Shown: one piece after another, positions 1-10,436 of the stretch
How positions within the stretch are numbered: the first letter of the stretch is position 1
How the letters are laid out: every line of letters starts with the position of its first letter
Assembly: GCF_040412425.1 (NCBI RefSeq)
Contig: NC_089781.1
Span: 52,689,727 to 52,753,726 of the forward strand
Length of the DNA stretch: 64,000 bases
Origin: Macrobrachium rosenbergii
Taxonomy: Eukaryota; Arthropoda; Malacostraca; Decapoda; Palaemonidae
Direction: 5' to 3'
Position numbers and translations under genes: made by a program
Notes under the pieces: generated by a model
The model's database searches: none
What the model was told of the DNA's origin: nothing
The model's input: only the letters and a program-made list of their open reading frames with translations

Positions 1-714
1 TCTTCATTTAATAACAGAACATCTTTAACTTCTATTTCTTCTTTTCCCCTTAAATGTATTTTTGTTAAACTCTTTGGATGCAAAGTTACTTGTCTATTAA
101 GTATGAACTGTACTTTATTATCATCAGCAGTGCTTACGCAACATATCTCTTCATCTTCTATATCTGCAAAGTAACAATGTTCAGTACATTCACTAGTTTC
201 CTCAGTTACTACTATTACATTATTTACATCAAATTTATTTATTTTATTTAATAACAATACTTCATTTAGTAATTTCCCTTCATTATTACAACTTATTACT
301 ACATTGCTATAGCTATCAGTATTTGTCTGTATATTTATTAGTATAGGCGCCTTGTTTTTCGTTATATTCAGAATCTCGGTGATCCCCATTATTTGTATCT
401 GGGTCGTTTCTTTCTTCGGAGGACAAAGTTTCTTGATGTGCACATCTTCTTGATTCTCTACTCTGCAATTGTGGGAATTCCTCTTTTCTATCTTTTTCTA
501 TTTTATCTTGATAGTTCTCTTTATGGTAATTTCCTTGATGTATGTCTTTCTCGCTTGCCGAAGCCGTCTCAGACAAATTGATTAGATGTGGGTGAAACTT
601 TTCCTCCTCAAGCGTAAAGCATACGCTCCTTTGATTATCCTGTTTCAGGCTAATCCTTCCTTCTCTGCAGTCCAGGATGATTCCATATCTCTTCATTAGG
701 TTAAATGAGAACAA
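1..714 (-). pseudogene. Ty3/gypsy-like pol, segment between protease and RT (element E1, cut by window edge)
   Basis: This is the part of a pol polyprotein just downstream of a retroviral-type protease. The reading from 714 starts with hydrophobic residues and YGIILDCREG, which matches the strand that closes the protease fold in Ty3/gypsy elements (usually GxDFLxxxGxxxDxxxG). It then becomes a charged, Gln/Asp/Glu-rich linker and stops near 316. A second frame, open from about 330 to the left edge, continues with an acidic linker, so a frameshift lies near 320-340. RT would lie to the left, outside the window. The zinc knuckles, gag and leader follow at higher coordinates, so the element is transcribed right to left. 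The pol identity is inferred mainly from the adjacent protease. Confidence 0.6.
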
Positions 715-746
715 TACTTGTGCGGGGGAAAATCTGTCTTCTAGAA

Positions 747-1010
747 CTAGAAAACTTTCAACATTTGTGACGAAATGTCTATTTCTAAGTTCACATTTCC
801 TAAACTTTTAATCTGTTTACCCGCTACTCCTTTTATCATTCTGCTTTGACCCTGAATTAGCGTTTCTTTAACGCCTAAGTATTTGGTTAAAGTGTGTTTA
901 TCTATTATGTTTACAGTACTACCTGAATCCATGAGTAGCCTACTGTACATATCTTTCCATTTATGGGAACTTTAATGATAGGTAAATCCTTTCTTGTTAT
1001 TTCTTCTTCT
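747..1010 (-). pseudogene. Retroviral-type aspartic protease fragment (E1)
   Basis: The minus-strand frame contains LLMDSGSTVNIID, the active-site D-S/T-G loop of pepsin-like retroelement proteases, with a preceding strand (PIIKVPING) in another frame, so a one-base frameshift falls close to 950. Downstream come GVKETL and GVAGKQIKSLG, where gypsy proteases usually carry the flap. The family cleaves the gag-pol polyprotein in the virus-like particle. A further frame change near 745 separates it from the next pol segment. The copy looks inactive. Confidence 0.7.
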
Positions 1011-1235
1011 CTCATGGAAAATATTACTTCTTTACTCTGCAAATAGGAAAATGTGGATGAACCTTCACTTCCCCTTTTTGCTAATTCTTCTGTTTTTATA
1101 TTATCTTCTTGAAGGGACTTTCTTGCTGTCTTATGTGTAGGGATAAATTGTCATTGACTTAAAGCCTTAATTGAGGTTGGGCGATTGCTGCTTAATTCAA
1201 TTACTTCTATACTGCTTTCCTTGAACCAGCAATTT

Positions 1236-1350
1236 CTGGTTAATGTCCTACCTTCTTGCAAATCGTGCAGTTCCTAGGCCTTCTGCACTCATTTGTAGAA
1301 TGATTGGTATACCCGCAGTTTTCACAGGCTGTCTTTGGTCTCGCTCCTTG
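1236..1350 (-). pseudogene. gag nucleocapsid zinc knuckles (E1)
   Basis: Reading the minus strand from about 1350 gives ARPKTACENCGYTNH followed by STNECRRPRNC and CTICKKVGH. This is one complete CCHC knuckle (C-x2-C-x4-H-x4-C) and the beginning of a second, which is cut by a TAA at 1240-1242. Zinc knuckles of this kind bind and package element RNA. The segment between 1350 and 1588 is Asn/Gln/Lys-rich and links the capsid to the knuckles in a frame different from the capsid ORF. Confidence 0.75.
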
Positions 1351-1588
1351 AGCGGAATAGTTCACTTGGGTTGAATTATTTGTGTTTGAGTGTTGACTAT
1401 ATTTATAAGGTTTGGGAGGACCACCCTTTGTTTGATTCTGTCTTCCTTTCTGGTTTGGATTCCATCTTCTTTTAGTATTTTGGGCATATTTTCCTTGAAA
1501 GGTAGTTGGTCTATTCCCTACTTGTCTGGAATTATCATAGATCTTATTATTAATTCTAAAGGTAGGATTATTATTTCTGCCTTTCCTT

Positions 1589-2444
1589 TCATTTTGTGTT
1601 TGTTATTCCTACAAATTCTTTGGAGAGATTTATCTCTTTCTTTTGTATTTCTTCTCTCATGGTTTTCAATGCTTGAAGGCTGTCTTTCTTTGGATCAATT
1701 TTTATTTTCCTGAAAGCCTTCTTTTCATCTTCTCCAAGGGCATTATATATTGTTCCTAATGACAAGTAATTCAAAACATGTCTTAGATCAACTAAATTAT
1801 TGTCATTATCACCAAACTGTGTCTTATCTCCTATGGTGATGCCTGTTTTCTTCAAGTCTTCTGTTATTTTATCTATTGCATTCTCAGCACTTGCATACAG
1901 ATTAGCTATTGTTTCATATTGCGGGTTAAGGAATCTGGTTTTGTTATATAAACTGTCAGTCTTATTTACTGGTTCCCAGGGTGATAAACAAATTTCTTTG
2001 AATTCCGCATAGTTATTAAGTTTGCTAAAACTCGTGGAATTCAGAGTTTTGTGGGCGTCACCATGTTCTGAACTTGCAAGAATCAAGGCTTCATTTATTT
2101 TAGCTCTTTCATCTGTTATTCCCGCTGAAGATATGCGACTATCTGTATCTGAGAGCCAATGATTTACTGTATAAGATTTGAGTCAACTTTCGTCAGGATT
2201 TGAATCATCCACTTGCCCACAGAAGCGTGTGGCTGTTGTTATTACAACTACTTGATTCATATTGCGATATTGTATGGTGCGAGTATTATTAGTATTGTTA
2301 CTATTATTATTACTGTTAGTATTATTAGAATTATTAACACTATTTTGGTTCTGGTTAGTTGTGTTATTATTGTTAGTATTTCTTTGCAGTAAAGTTGAGT
2401 GGGAAACTAGTCTTGGAATTCGGCTACGTCCGAATGTCGAGGGT
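1589..2444 (-). pseudogene. gag capsid region with Asn/Thr-rich N-terminus (E1)
   Basis: One minus-strand frame runs from about 2444 to 1589, interrupted by one TGA at 2183-2185. From 2400 to 2261 it encodes a low-complexity Asn/Thr stretch made of AAT/ACT codons. It then reads MNQVVVITTATRFCG, a typical start of a gypsy-group capsid domain, followed by helical sequence with a conserved-looking Trp (VNHWLSDTD) and ending in NLSKEFVGITNTK. Family knowledge: this domain assembles the virus-like particle. The N-terminal Asn run probably arose by trinucleotide slippage. The ATG at 2258-2260 is the natural start, because the run upstream lacks an obvious Met. Confidence 0.6.
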
Positions 2445-3411
2445 CATAAATTGTATGGTGAATGGCTTTTTGCAATAAAATTATTCAAACTAAGTACACC
2501 ATATCATGTATACATATAAAAAAATGTTACTCTATGCACACAGTACCATTAAATAAAAGAAACTGTCAAAACATAACAGTAAAAAAATTAAATTCTTAAA
2601 TTGATTTCAAGTGCATGAGTAAAATAATCCTTCAAAAGTAATCATTCAAAACACACACACACACACACACACAAAAATCTTATATGAAATTGGGCATCAT
2701 GTCATCAAGAAAAGAAAATATCCATCACAGTGAGCACACAGATTTACATATAATCGCTCAAATTATTCATCACCATCCAAGTGAGAAAAATAAGAATTCC
2801 CTTTCTAAATTATTTACTAAACAAATAATTATCATAGAGAGAGTAATAATTGTAATTACGCTTACTAAAAAAATAATTCACTATAGAGAGTTTCATTAAT
2901 TTTCAATTTGATAAAGAGAGGTTAAATAATCTTTAATCTATTATAAATTTAAAAATTCTTCACTTCCTTACACATTTAAAGAGAGAGAACAGTAAATCTC
3001 ACTTTCTCAATAACTTACAGGTTGTTGTTATTACAGAATTCTTTCGTAGTCGATAAGTTCTTCTGTTGTTGTCGCCTTCGGAGCTTGTTGAAATACACTC
3101 TGTGTTGTATCTGTTACGCCCGTGATAATAGTTTGTTAAACACACTCGCTGCCAGTTGTTGCTCGACAATGTGCTGGCTCACTGTTTTTTTGTGGTTAAT
3201 TTCGCTGTGTTTTGCTTCTCCGTTGTGCACTATTACAGTTTTATGTTCACTTCTGTTTGATGCTTTATTGCAGGATGTAATTTCTTCATATAAGTTTTGC
3301 TTACCGACATAAAATCTAAGTTAGTTTTGTAGATTTTCGTTTCACTGTAACTTACGTAATTGCACTGATATTTCTGTTAATGTCTGTTTGTTTTGTCTCG
3401 CCTTTTGGATC
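2445..3411 (-). other. Untranslated leader of E1, AT-rich
   Basis: About 1 kb between the putative primer-binding site and gag holds no convincing ORF. It is AT-rich, with scattered GAGAGAG blocks (2835-2843, 2884-2890, 2915-2920, 2980-2988) and a perfect (AC)n run near 2650-2673. I read it as the 5' leader of E1, but it could contain another insertion. Confidence 0.35.
2650..2673. repeat. (AC)n microsatellite
   Basis: An uninterrupted AC dinucleotide run of about 12 units inside the E1 leader. Confidence 0.95.
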
Positions 3412-3428
3412 CTATATCACTGCCACCA
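3412..3428 (-). promoter_or_regulatory. Possible tRNA primer-binding site of E1
   Basis: The minus strand reads TTTGGTGGCAGTGATATAGG immediately after a segment that ends in ACAACA and carries AATAAA. The TGGTGGCAG core resembles the primer-binding sites that directly follow the 5' LTR in many animal Ty3/gypsy elements. No tRNA is assigned. Confidence 0.4.
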
Positions 3429-3434
3429 AATTTA

Positions 3435-3700
3435 TGTTGTACACAAGTTTATTTTCATAACTTGTGTAACATATTATTGTTCCCTTCTTACCTGCGTCTT
3501 TCTTCTAGGTCGGCGAAGTATTCGTCCACAGCTTCTCCTCCCGTAGTCAGCAGCTTACGAGTTTATTATCTAGAAGGGATATATATGAAATGTAATTATA
3601 TCTCTCAGAAAGGCATAATGGAGACGGAATGGGTAGCTTCTTACTTTAATGATGAAAGTTAATTACATACACAAGTACAATTACGGTTACAGTTTACTAT
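3435..3700 (-). other. Putative 5' LTR end (R-U5) of E1; outer boundary unresolved
   Basis: On the minus strand this region ends with AATAAACTTGTGTACAACA, a polyadenylation signal followed by a CA-type LTR terminus next to the possible PBS. The partner LTR would lie left of the window, so the outer edge cannot be set by comparison; 3700 is arbitrary. The flank up to 4330 holds no gene that I recognise. Confidence 0.35.
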
Positions 3701-3737
3701 CTTGAAAACCACTCTTGCTAGTCGAAGTTCAGTTTAT

Positions 3738-3805
3738 GTCTGGTTAAGTAGTCCGCGGTCAGGGTATGGTTAAGTAGCCCGCGGTCAGAGTCTGGTTGGG
3801 ACCAC
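3738..3805. repeat. Short imperfect tandem repeat (about 26 bp, two to three copies)
   Basis: The motif TCTGGTTAAGTAGTCCGCGG is followed at once by a near copy (ATGGTTAAGTAGCCCGCGG) and by a truncated third TCTGGTTGGG. It is a local duplication in the flank or LTR of E1. Confidence 0.6.
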
Positions 3806-4359
3806 GGAAGCTATGGGGAAGTGCTGCGTCTTCTCGTATTGGTGACTATCGACTCTAATGATTCTTCTCTGGCTTCGTTCTGCTCTGGAACCCCTGGTTC
3901 TTCTTGCTATCTTCCATCTCCTCCCTTGAAATTACCTCATTAGAAGATTTTATCTGTAAGGCGTCCCCTCGAACAGCTTGATTGGGAAGGACAGTTGTGG
4001 GTGTTGTTAAAATCTCTCCTTAGAGGATTTGATTGGCAATGACCTCAGGAGGAGGTGTAAATGACTTCTCCCTAGAATGTTTAATTGGAGAAATGGTGAA
4101 CTACTTCACTTTGTCCAGCCTCTTTTCATGGAATTTCATGTAAATGCCTCCTATTGAAGGCATCTGGAACATTAACTCTTGATGAGGTACTTGGTCAGCT
4201 CAGTCGCAAGGGTACAGGTTCAAGATTTTATGATCGGTTTTATGGCCCTGGGTGCAATACACTTGCTCACTGTTTTGAGTTCTTGTAAGACAGTTTCCTG
4301 CGGTTAGTTTACTTGACATTTCTAGCCTCGCATTGCATAGCAACCAAGGCTTAATTGTT

Positions 4360-4450
4360 GTTCTCTCTCTCTCTCCTCTCTTTATTCTTTCTCTCTCTGT
4401 CTCTCTATATTCTTTTTCTCTCTCTCTTTATTTAATCTTTCTTTATATTA
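4360..4450. repeat. CT-rich low-complexity tract
   Basis: Interrupted runs of (CT)n lead directly into the CA and AT microsatellites. Confidence 0.85.
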
Positions 4451-4452
4451 TT

Positions 4453-4600
<148 letters not shown>

Positions 4601-4604
4601 ATAT

Positions 4605-6293
4605 TGTCAAATATACCTGGTTATTACACAACTAATCTCAAAATTCAAAAATATACCTCACTTCAGCCAGATACCTGAACTCTCATAACATTAATTATTA
4701 CGACTGAGTACTCTAAAGGTAACAGTGATCCCTTAAGAAAAACTTATTTATTACTTGAAAAATCAAACTAAGTCTATCAGAATATGTGTGAGGTATCAAA
4801 AATTAAACTAGAAATATTCTAGAGTAGAAGGGCATCACTCCATCAAAAAATTCTAACTGTTTCCCTGGTCTTAATTCACTTTAGCAAAACTAAAAGAACA
4901 AAACATGTTTATCACTTTGCCTTATGCACACACAATCAATCCTATTCACTGGTGATCAGTAAATGAAACACTGTTTTTCTAAAAACATTAAATACAAAAT
5001 TTATTTTTAAATTCAAAGTTTATAATTAGAATTCACAATTACTTAGAATTCACAATCTGAAAAATTTATTATTACTTGAAAATAATACAACACTCAATTA
5101 ATTCTTGAATTAAATTATGAAACAAAACTAATTCACAAAAACTTTATCAAGAATTTAAATTAATCAAGCAAAATTTAAAATATCAAGAATTACTCAAGAT
5201 TTAAAAAGAAAATCTTAACAAATGAGATATCAAATCAAGAATGCAATGTTAAATTACCAAGAAATATCTGAAATGTTACGTAAATAAATGTTACATCACA
5301 AACATAAAAAATGTGAAAAATATAAAGAGATTGTAAATAGAAAAAAACAAAAATACACATAAGATTTATCAATAATGATTTCACTTGGTAAAAATTTCTA
5401 ACTTATCATACCATGATATTAATAAATAAAATTCACGTTACCTTACACAAACTTGTGAAAACTTCTGTAAATCATTTGCTGCAGCTGCGTTACCACAAAA
5501 CACACTTTTTTACCAGGCGCCATTACAAACTAAATAACTTTACTAAATTCAGATTTCAAAAGTTAATGCTAATACGTGACCACAAAACACTATGTTAAAA
5601 GTAATCTCTTTCTAAGAACGAGATAGAGAGAGGGAACCAAATCAACTGGTCTCAGAAATCAGAATGAAACAAATTTTAGAATTCCAGTAATACGTGAAAC
5701 AATTACATGATGTCATTAAAGCATTTTGGGTACAAGATACAAAAGTCCTAGAAGCAGGGAGGTGACGTCATTAAAGCATTTTGGGTGCGAGATACAACGG
5801 AGAAGCTTCAAGAAAGAAAGTTACGTCATCCCAGCAAAACGTTTTGAACGCAATCTTACAAAACATGGCGTAACTGATCAAGACACGTATTTTTTCTCTC
5901 AGAGCGGCGTACGTGACTCGAACAATGCAAATAACAACATGAAATCACTCGTCTTGAGCCCGTATGGGACGAATCGACATTTGTTATCCCAACCTGTCAT
6001 CACTAACCCAAAACAAAGTGTTCTCTCTTATCTCAACTGATGACAATTGAAATGAAACAAGTCCTTCCTGGACACACACACACATGTTCATATACTATGC
6101 TTTTACTAAGAAAGATATTCCTTCAAAACTACGTTCAGAATTACGCTATCAAGTTATTCAATCATTAGTACTTTTGAGATCTGATGCCAACTAAATATGA
6201 CACTTCAACAATCACTATCATTAAACATAACACATGAAAAAAAGTAAATATGTCAAAATTATAGGAGGATATACGCATTACAAGGCAACATCA
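4605..6293 (-). repeat. 3' LTR of gmr1-like element E2
   Basis: This block is repeated nearly base for base at 11600-13322, in the same orientation, on the other side of the coding region. On the minus strand it begins TGATGTTGCCTTGTAATG and ends near GACA. It is about 1.69 kb, long for this superfamily. Differences from the other copy are point changes, small indels and one indel of roughly 25 bp near 6133. Neither LTR has a credible ORF on the coding strand. It is preceded on the minus strand by a G-rich polypurine tract. Confidence 0.88.
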
Positions 6294-6297
6294 TGAA

Positions 6298-6311
6298 ATT
6301 CCTCCCCCAAG
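6298..6311 (-). promoter_or_regulatory. Polypurine tract of E2
   Basis: The minus strand reads CTTGGGGGAGGAA directly before the 3' LTR. This is the usual position and composition of the plus-strand primer of LTR retroelements. Confidence 0.75.
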
Positions 6312-6319
6312 AAGATTAC

Positions 6320-7117
6320 TTATCCCGGGTTTGAATCCATCGATTCACAACGGGATAAATAATCTGCTATGACATTATCTTTTCCTGAAATATGTTTAAC
6401 ACTTACATTATACAGTTGTAGGCATAAAGACCACCTGGTCAGTCTCATATTATTATTTTTCATCTTATTGATGAATGAGATTGGGTTGTGATCCGACAAC
6501 ACTAAAATTTCTTCATTCCTAGGTCGGTTCACATACACTTCAAATTTTTTCAATGCTGTGATTAATGCTAATTTTTCTTTTTCGATTGTTGAGTAAGTTT
6601 TCTGGTGCTTTTTCAACTTTGAAGACATGAAACATACTGGATGGAAGATTCTGTTGTCATCTTCTTGAAGTAGAACAGCTCCAATTCCACAGTCGGATGC
6701 ATCAACTTGTATCACGAAGTTTTTACTGAAGTCTGGAGCTTGAAGCACTGGTCTTGAATTTAATATGGCTTTAACCTTCTCAAATGATTCTTGACATTCT
6801 GGAGTCCAAACAAACTTTCTTTTAGGACTGGTTAAGTCAGTTAAGGGAGCTACTACGGCTGAGAAATTTGGACAGAATTGGCAATAAAATCCAGCCATGC
6901 CCAAAAATCTTTGTAGCTGTCTCCTCGTAGCAGGAGGGGTAGCCTTACGGATACCTTTTACATTAGCATCAATAGGAGCAAGAAGGCCTTTTCCAACTTC
7001 AAATCCTAGATACTGTACAGTTGCCTTTCCAAACTCAGTTTTTTGTAAGTTGATTGTTAGTCCTGCTTCCCGAAGTTTCTTGAACACTTTCTTAATATCT
7101 TCAGATATTCTTCCCAT
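6320..7117 (-). pseudogene. RT thumb/connection plus RNase H, C-terminus of E2 pol
   Basis: A 265-residue frame carries the end of the gypsy RT (INLQKTEFGKATVQYLGF), the post-RT segment RQLQRFLGMAGFYCQF, and an RNase H domain. The RNase H has its first Asp in IQVDASDCGIGAVL, its Glu in YSTIEKEKLALI, its second Asp in LVLSDHNPISF, and it ends at the typical IADYLSR. RNase H removes the RNA template during reverse transcription. The ORF stops 20 bp before the polypurine tract, so nothing follows RNase H; in ordinary Ty3/gypsy elements integrase would come here. The beginning is joined to the RT frame by a frameshift near 7110. Confidence 0.88.
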
Positions 7118-7770
7118 GTATTAGAATAAATCACAATGTCATCAAGGTATACACCTACTCCTTCTATTGATCCTAGTAGTTGATCCATCACTAGCTGGAA
7201 TGTTGCAGGTACATTCATCAGACCAAACGGCAAAACAGTGTATTGATACAGTCCAAAAGGAGTAATGAAAGCTGACAGCAACTTAGCATTCTCATCTAAG
7301 GGAATTTGATAATATCCTTTCAACAAGTCTATCTTGGAAACAAATTTGGCTTGCCCAATATTATCAAGTAATTGATCAATAAGAGACAAGGGATAATTGT
7401 CAGCCACACTGATGGAATTCAGTTTCCTATAATCAGTACACATCCTAAATGAGCCATCTGGTTTCTTCACTAACACACAAGGAGAACTATAATGATTTGA
7501 ACTGGGTTCTGCTAATCCATGCTGCAACAAATATTCAACTTCTTTCTTCAAAACATCTCGATGAAAAGGTGATAAGCGATAAGCTCTCATTTTAAAAGGT
7601 TTTCCATCTTCTCTGATCTTTATCTCATGCTTTGTCAGATTGGTACGCCTAGGTACATCTGCAAAAATTTCAGGGAAACTTTGAATCACTTCACTTAATT
7701 CACTACTTTGTTCAGCACTCAGATGTTTTAGTTTATCTTCCAAATTTTCTAATATTGAAGAATTGTTCAT
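7057..7770 (-). pseudogene. Reverse transcriptase of E2
   Basis: The 237-residue frame begins MNNSSILENLEDKLK and holds the gypsy RT motifs in order: PFKMRAYRLSP, SPCVLVKKPDGSFRMC, TDYRKLNSISVADNYPL, FVSKIDLLKGYYQIPL, AFITPFGLYQYTVLPFGL, PATFQLVMDQLL, and the catalytic YLDDIVIYS. The two active-site Asp residues are intact. It follows the integrase ORF (7778-8401) by only 7 bp and in a different frame, so it may be translated as one polyprotein after a small indel is allowed for. The frame breaks after the catalytic motif near 7110. Confidence 0.9.
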
Positions 7771-7777
7771 CTTGTTT

Positions 7778-8642
7778 TTAGCTCCCCACTGTTTCAGTTT
7801 TAGTCTCTGAAAAGTAAGGTTTCAAGAGATTCACATGTATCTTCCTCTGTCGTTTTCTTCTTCCTGGTGTTTCAATCACATAAGTTCGATCACCTAACTT
7901 CTCTATTATCCTATAAGGACCTTGAAACTTATTGGTAAGGGAAAATCTTTTCACTGGTAAGAACACTAGAACTTGCTGTCCAATATTAAAATTTCTTAGC
8001 TTAGTCTTAGCATCATATTTTCTTTTCATTTTCTCTTGACTTATTTTCAAATTTTCTAAAGAGAATTTTCTAATTTCTTTTAACCTTTTCCTCAAGTTCT
8101 TCACATATTCTCCTTGGATTTCCTCTTGATTTTCTTCCCAATTCTCTGCAAGAATCTTCAATGGACCTCTAATGTCTCGACCAAAAATAATTTCATTTGG
8201 TGAACATCCCATACTTTCTTGATAAGCATTCCTAACTTCAAATAACATTAAAGGTAAACCAGCATCCCATTCTCTTCCTGATTCATTACAATACTTAGTT
8301 AACATACTTTTCAATGTCTGGTGGAACCTTTCCAAGGCTCCTTGAGTCTCTGGATGATAAGCAGTTGATAACTGTTGTTTTACTCCTAACAAGTTCATCA
8401 CATCCTGGAATAATTTTGAAGTAAAGTTCGTTCCTCTGTCACTTTACACAATTTCTGGTATTCCAAACTTGGAGAAAAACTCCAACAACTTCTCAGCAAT
8501 TACCTTTGCACTTATACTACTTACAGGAATCACCTCAGGATACCTAGTCACTGGACACCTTAAGGTTAATAGATATTCATTTCCTTTCTTTGTTTTCGAA
8601 AGTGGCCCAACCACATCTATAATTACCTTGCTATTACCTTGC
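7778..8642 (-). pseudogene. Integrase catalytic core and GPY/F domain of E2, located upstream of RT
   Basis: On the minus strand the core begins near 8620 with IDVVGPLSKTKKGNEYLL (first Asp). It continues through VTRYPEVIPV, meets a TAA at 8444-8446 just before SDRGTNFTSK (second Asp), then gives YHPETQGALERFHQ (Glu). The C-terminal module KFQGPYRIIEKLGDRTYVI is the GPY/F domain. An 11-bp tandem duplication (AGCAAGGTAAT, near 8620-8643) shifts the frame just below the SINE insertion. The enzyme inserts element cDNA into the genome. Its position between protease and RT is the feature that defines gmr1-like pol order. Confidence 0.88.
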
Positions 8643-8914
8643 TAAAGGGTTCTCCAGCCCTTTGTTAGCCGAACCGATTGAGCTTCAGACTGTCGCTCGA
8701 TGGACCGGAGTTCAATTCCCGCGGCCGGCTGATGTAGAGGAATGTATTTCTGGTGATAGAAATTAATTTCTGCTATAATGGTTTTCATAGGTCCCGTTTT
8801 AACCATTGGTTCTTAGCCACGTAAAATAAGTCTAATCCTATGGCCAGCCCTAGGAGAGCTGTTAATCAGCTCAGTGGTCTGTAAAACTAAATACTTACTT
8901 TTAAAGGGTTCTCC
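8643..8914 (+). mobile_element. tRNA-derived SINE inserted in E2 integrase, with 13-bp target duplication
   Basis: The target sequence TAAAGGGTTCTCC is present at 8643-8655 and again at 8902-8914. Between them lies about 246 bp beginning with a tRNA-like region: an A-box-like TAGCCGAACCGATTGAGC and a B-box-like GGAGTTCAATTCCC about 40 bp on. The body ends AGCTCAGTGGTCTG followed by an AT-rich tail. Pol III promoters inside tRNA-derived SINEs have this layout. It lies antisense to the host pol and cuts integrase between its zinc-binding and catalytic parts. Removing it and one target copy restores the reading. Confidence 0.85.
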
Positions 8915-8954
8915 TCTAACTTCTATGGGATGTAGGGGTGCTTTCTGAATGGTT

Positions 8955-9671
8955 TCATTTGGTTTTCCAGCTATCTGTCATGTGTGACACACTGCAAAAT
9001 CTGCTAACATCCTTGTGAAGTCCAGGCCAGAAAAAATACTTCATAATCTTCTCAACAGTCTTCCTGATTCCCATATGTCCAGACTCGTGCGCTACTGCTA
9101 CAACTTGTTTCCTCAATGGATATGGAATCAAAATTTGATGATATTCACTCCATTCAGCATTTCCTGGTATATCTGCAGGTCGATGCTTCCTCATTAGCAA
9201 TCCTTCCTTTAGATAATAACAGGTGGAGGTTTGTTGCATCTCTTCTTGATCAACAACTCTGAAGAACAAATCAGCCAACGTTGTATCCCTCTTCTGCAGT
9301 TTCATTAGCTTTTCTCTTGTCACTTGACCAACTTCAAGGGCTGAACTCTCCATATCTGCTAACTCTGCTTCTGTAGTTTCACAATTATCTTCAAGAACAC
9401 TTTGACTACTCGGAGTCTCTTCAATAACAACAGGATCCTCTTCTTCTTGGGAAATCTCTTCATTACTAACACTAGGGGAAACTTCACTTTCCTGGAACAG
9501 CTCTTCTAATCTTAAAGATCCTTCACTTGATCCTTCTGGTGCAGGTAAATCCTCAGTATCTTCACTTGCAAACATAGTTCTCTTCATACTCCTGGTAGTT
9601 ACACAACTTGGAAACAGCTGGGGTTTTTTCTCTAAATCTAAATCTATGGTTTGTCTGTCACTATAGGACAA
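8955..9671 (-). pseudogene. Protease-integrase linker and integrase H2C2 zinc domain of E2
   Basis: The first 120 residues are acidic linker (EETPSSQSVLED and similar). The C-terminal third is the integrase N-terminal zinc domain: PYPLRKQVVAVAHESGHMG, then IRKTVEKIMKYFFWPGL and HKDVSRFC. The first Cys is in SRFC; the second is lost to a small indel just afterwards, and the frame ends near 8955. The next reading towards lower coordinates is KAPLHPIEVRGEPF, then the SINE. The start at 9671 overlaps the protease ORF in another frame, marking a one-base indel near 9645. Confidence 0.82.
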
Positions 9672-10426
9672 GGAACAAATGGTACACCACCAACTTCATT
9701 ACCCAGTAAAACATGTACACCTTCAACAGCTAGCGAATCCTTTACAGCAAATTCAACATTTCCTGTCACCAATTCACAGGACAAGTGCAAGCGGCATATA
9801 GGAGTTACCTCTTCTCCTCCTATACCCTTCAAGATAACTGAATCTCTGGTGAGATTCTTCTCCAACTGTGGGTGAGCACCACGAACTACCACACTATGGT
9901 TACTCCCCGTATCACGTAATACCTTGACTGGTACCTGCACTCTTCCTCCTTGAGTTGTCAGCGTACCTTCATAGATATATGGCTTAAAAGCCTCCAAGCT
10001 GCTCAGCCACTCACTGCTTGAAGTTACATTTCCACTGGTTGCTAAACACTCTGCTTGTTTAGTCTCAGTCTTCCCCACACTGCTCTTCGTAGTTTGCTTC
10101 ACCTGGTTACCTTTAACCACTTGACCAACTGGTTTGGTCTGCTGTTGTGTCTGATAACAATCTCGACTGTAGTGTCCTACTCTTCCACACTTGTAGCAGA
10201 CAACATTAGTCTTCTGTATCTGTCTTGAGAACAGACTGAATGATGAGGATTTAACATTCAATTGCTGAGGGGTGTTACCTAGCTTTGTATTGGCATAGCC
10301 ACTAGAAGGATTTCCAGTTGTAATGTTCCTGAAATTTGGATGAGACCTGAAACCTGTGCGTTGTTGGTTCTGGTACTTGACATTATAATTTCTTTTGCTA
10401 GAAATTATGTTAAAGTCTTCACTCAA
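9644..10426 (-). pseudogene. gag nucleocapsid and aspartic protease of E2
   Basis: This 260-residue frame has a CCHC zinc knuckle (VVCYKCGRVGHYSRDC, about residues 74-89). After a Thr/Gln/Lys-rich spacer comes a protease: VKVLRDTGSNHSVVVRG gives the catalytic D-T-G, VILKGIGGEEV the flap region, and VHVLLGNEVGGVP the closing ALLG-type motif. The N-terminal residues SEDFNIISSKRNYN continue the gag helix that ends the capsid. A frameshift separates this frame from the capsid ORF near 10430-10470. Confidence 0.85.
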
Positions 10427-10436
10427 TGTAGCAGCT

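Noticed and set aside
1..3700. E1 as an envelope-carrying errantivirus
   Set aside because: The 3' half of E1 is outside the window, so no env can be seen; gag and protease alone do not decide this.
8656..8740. Functional tRNA gene
   Set aside because: It has A/B-box-like sequences, but no complete cloverleaf is evident, and it is bounded by a target duplication as a SINE.
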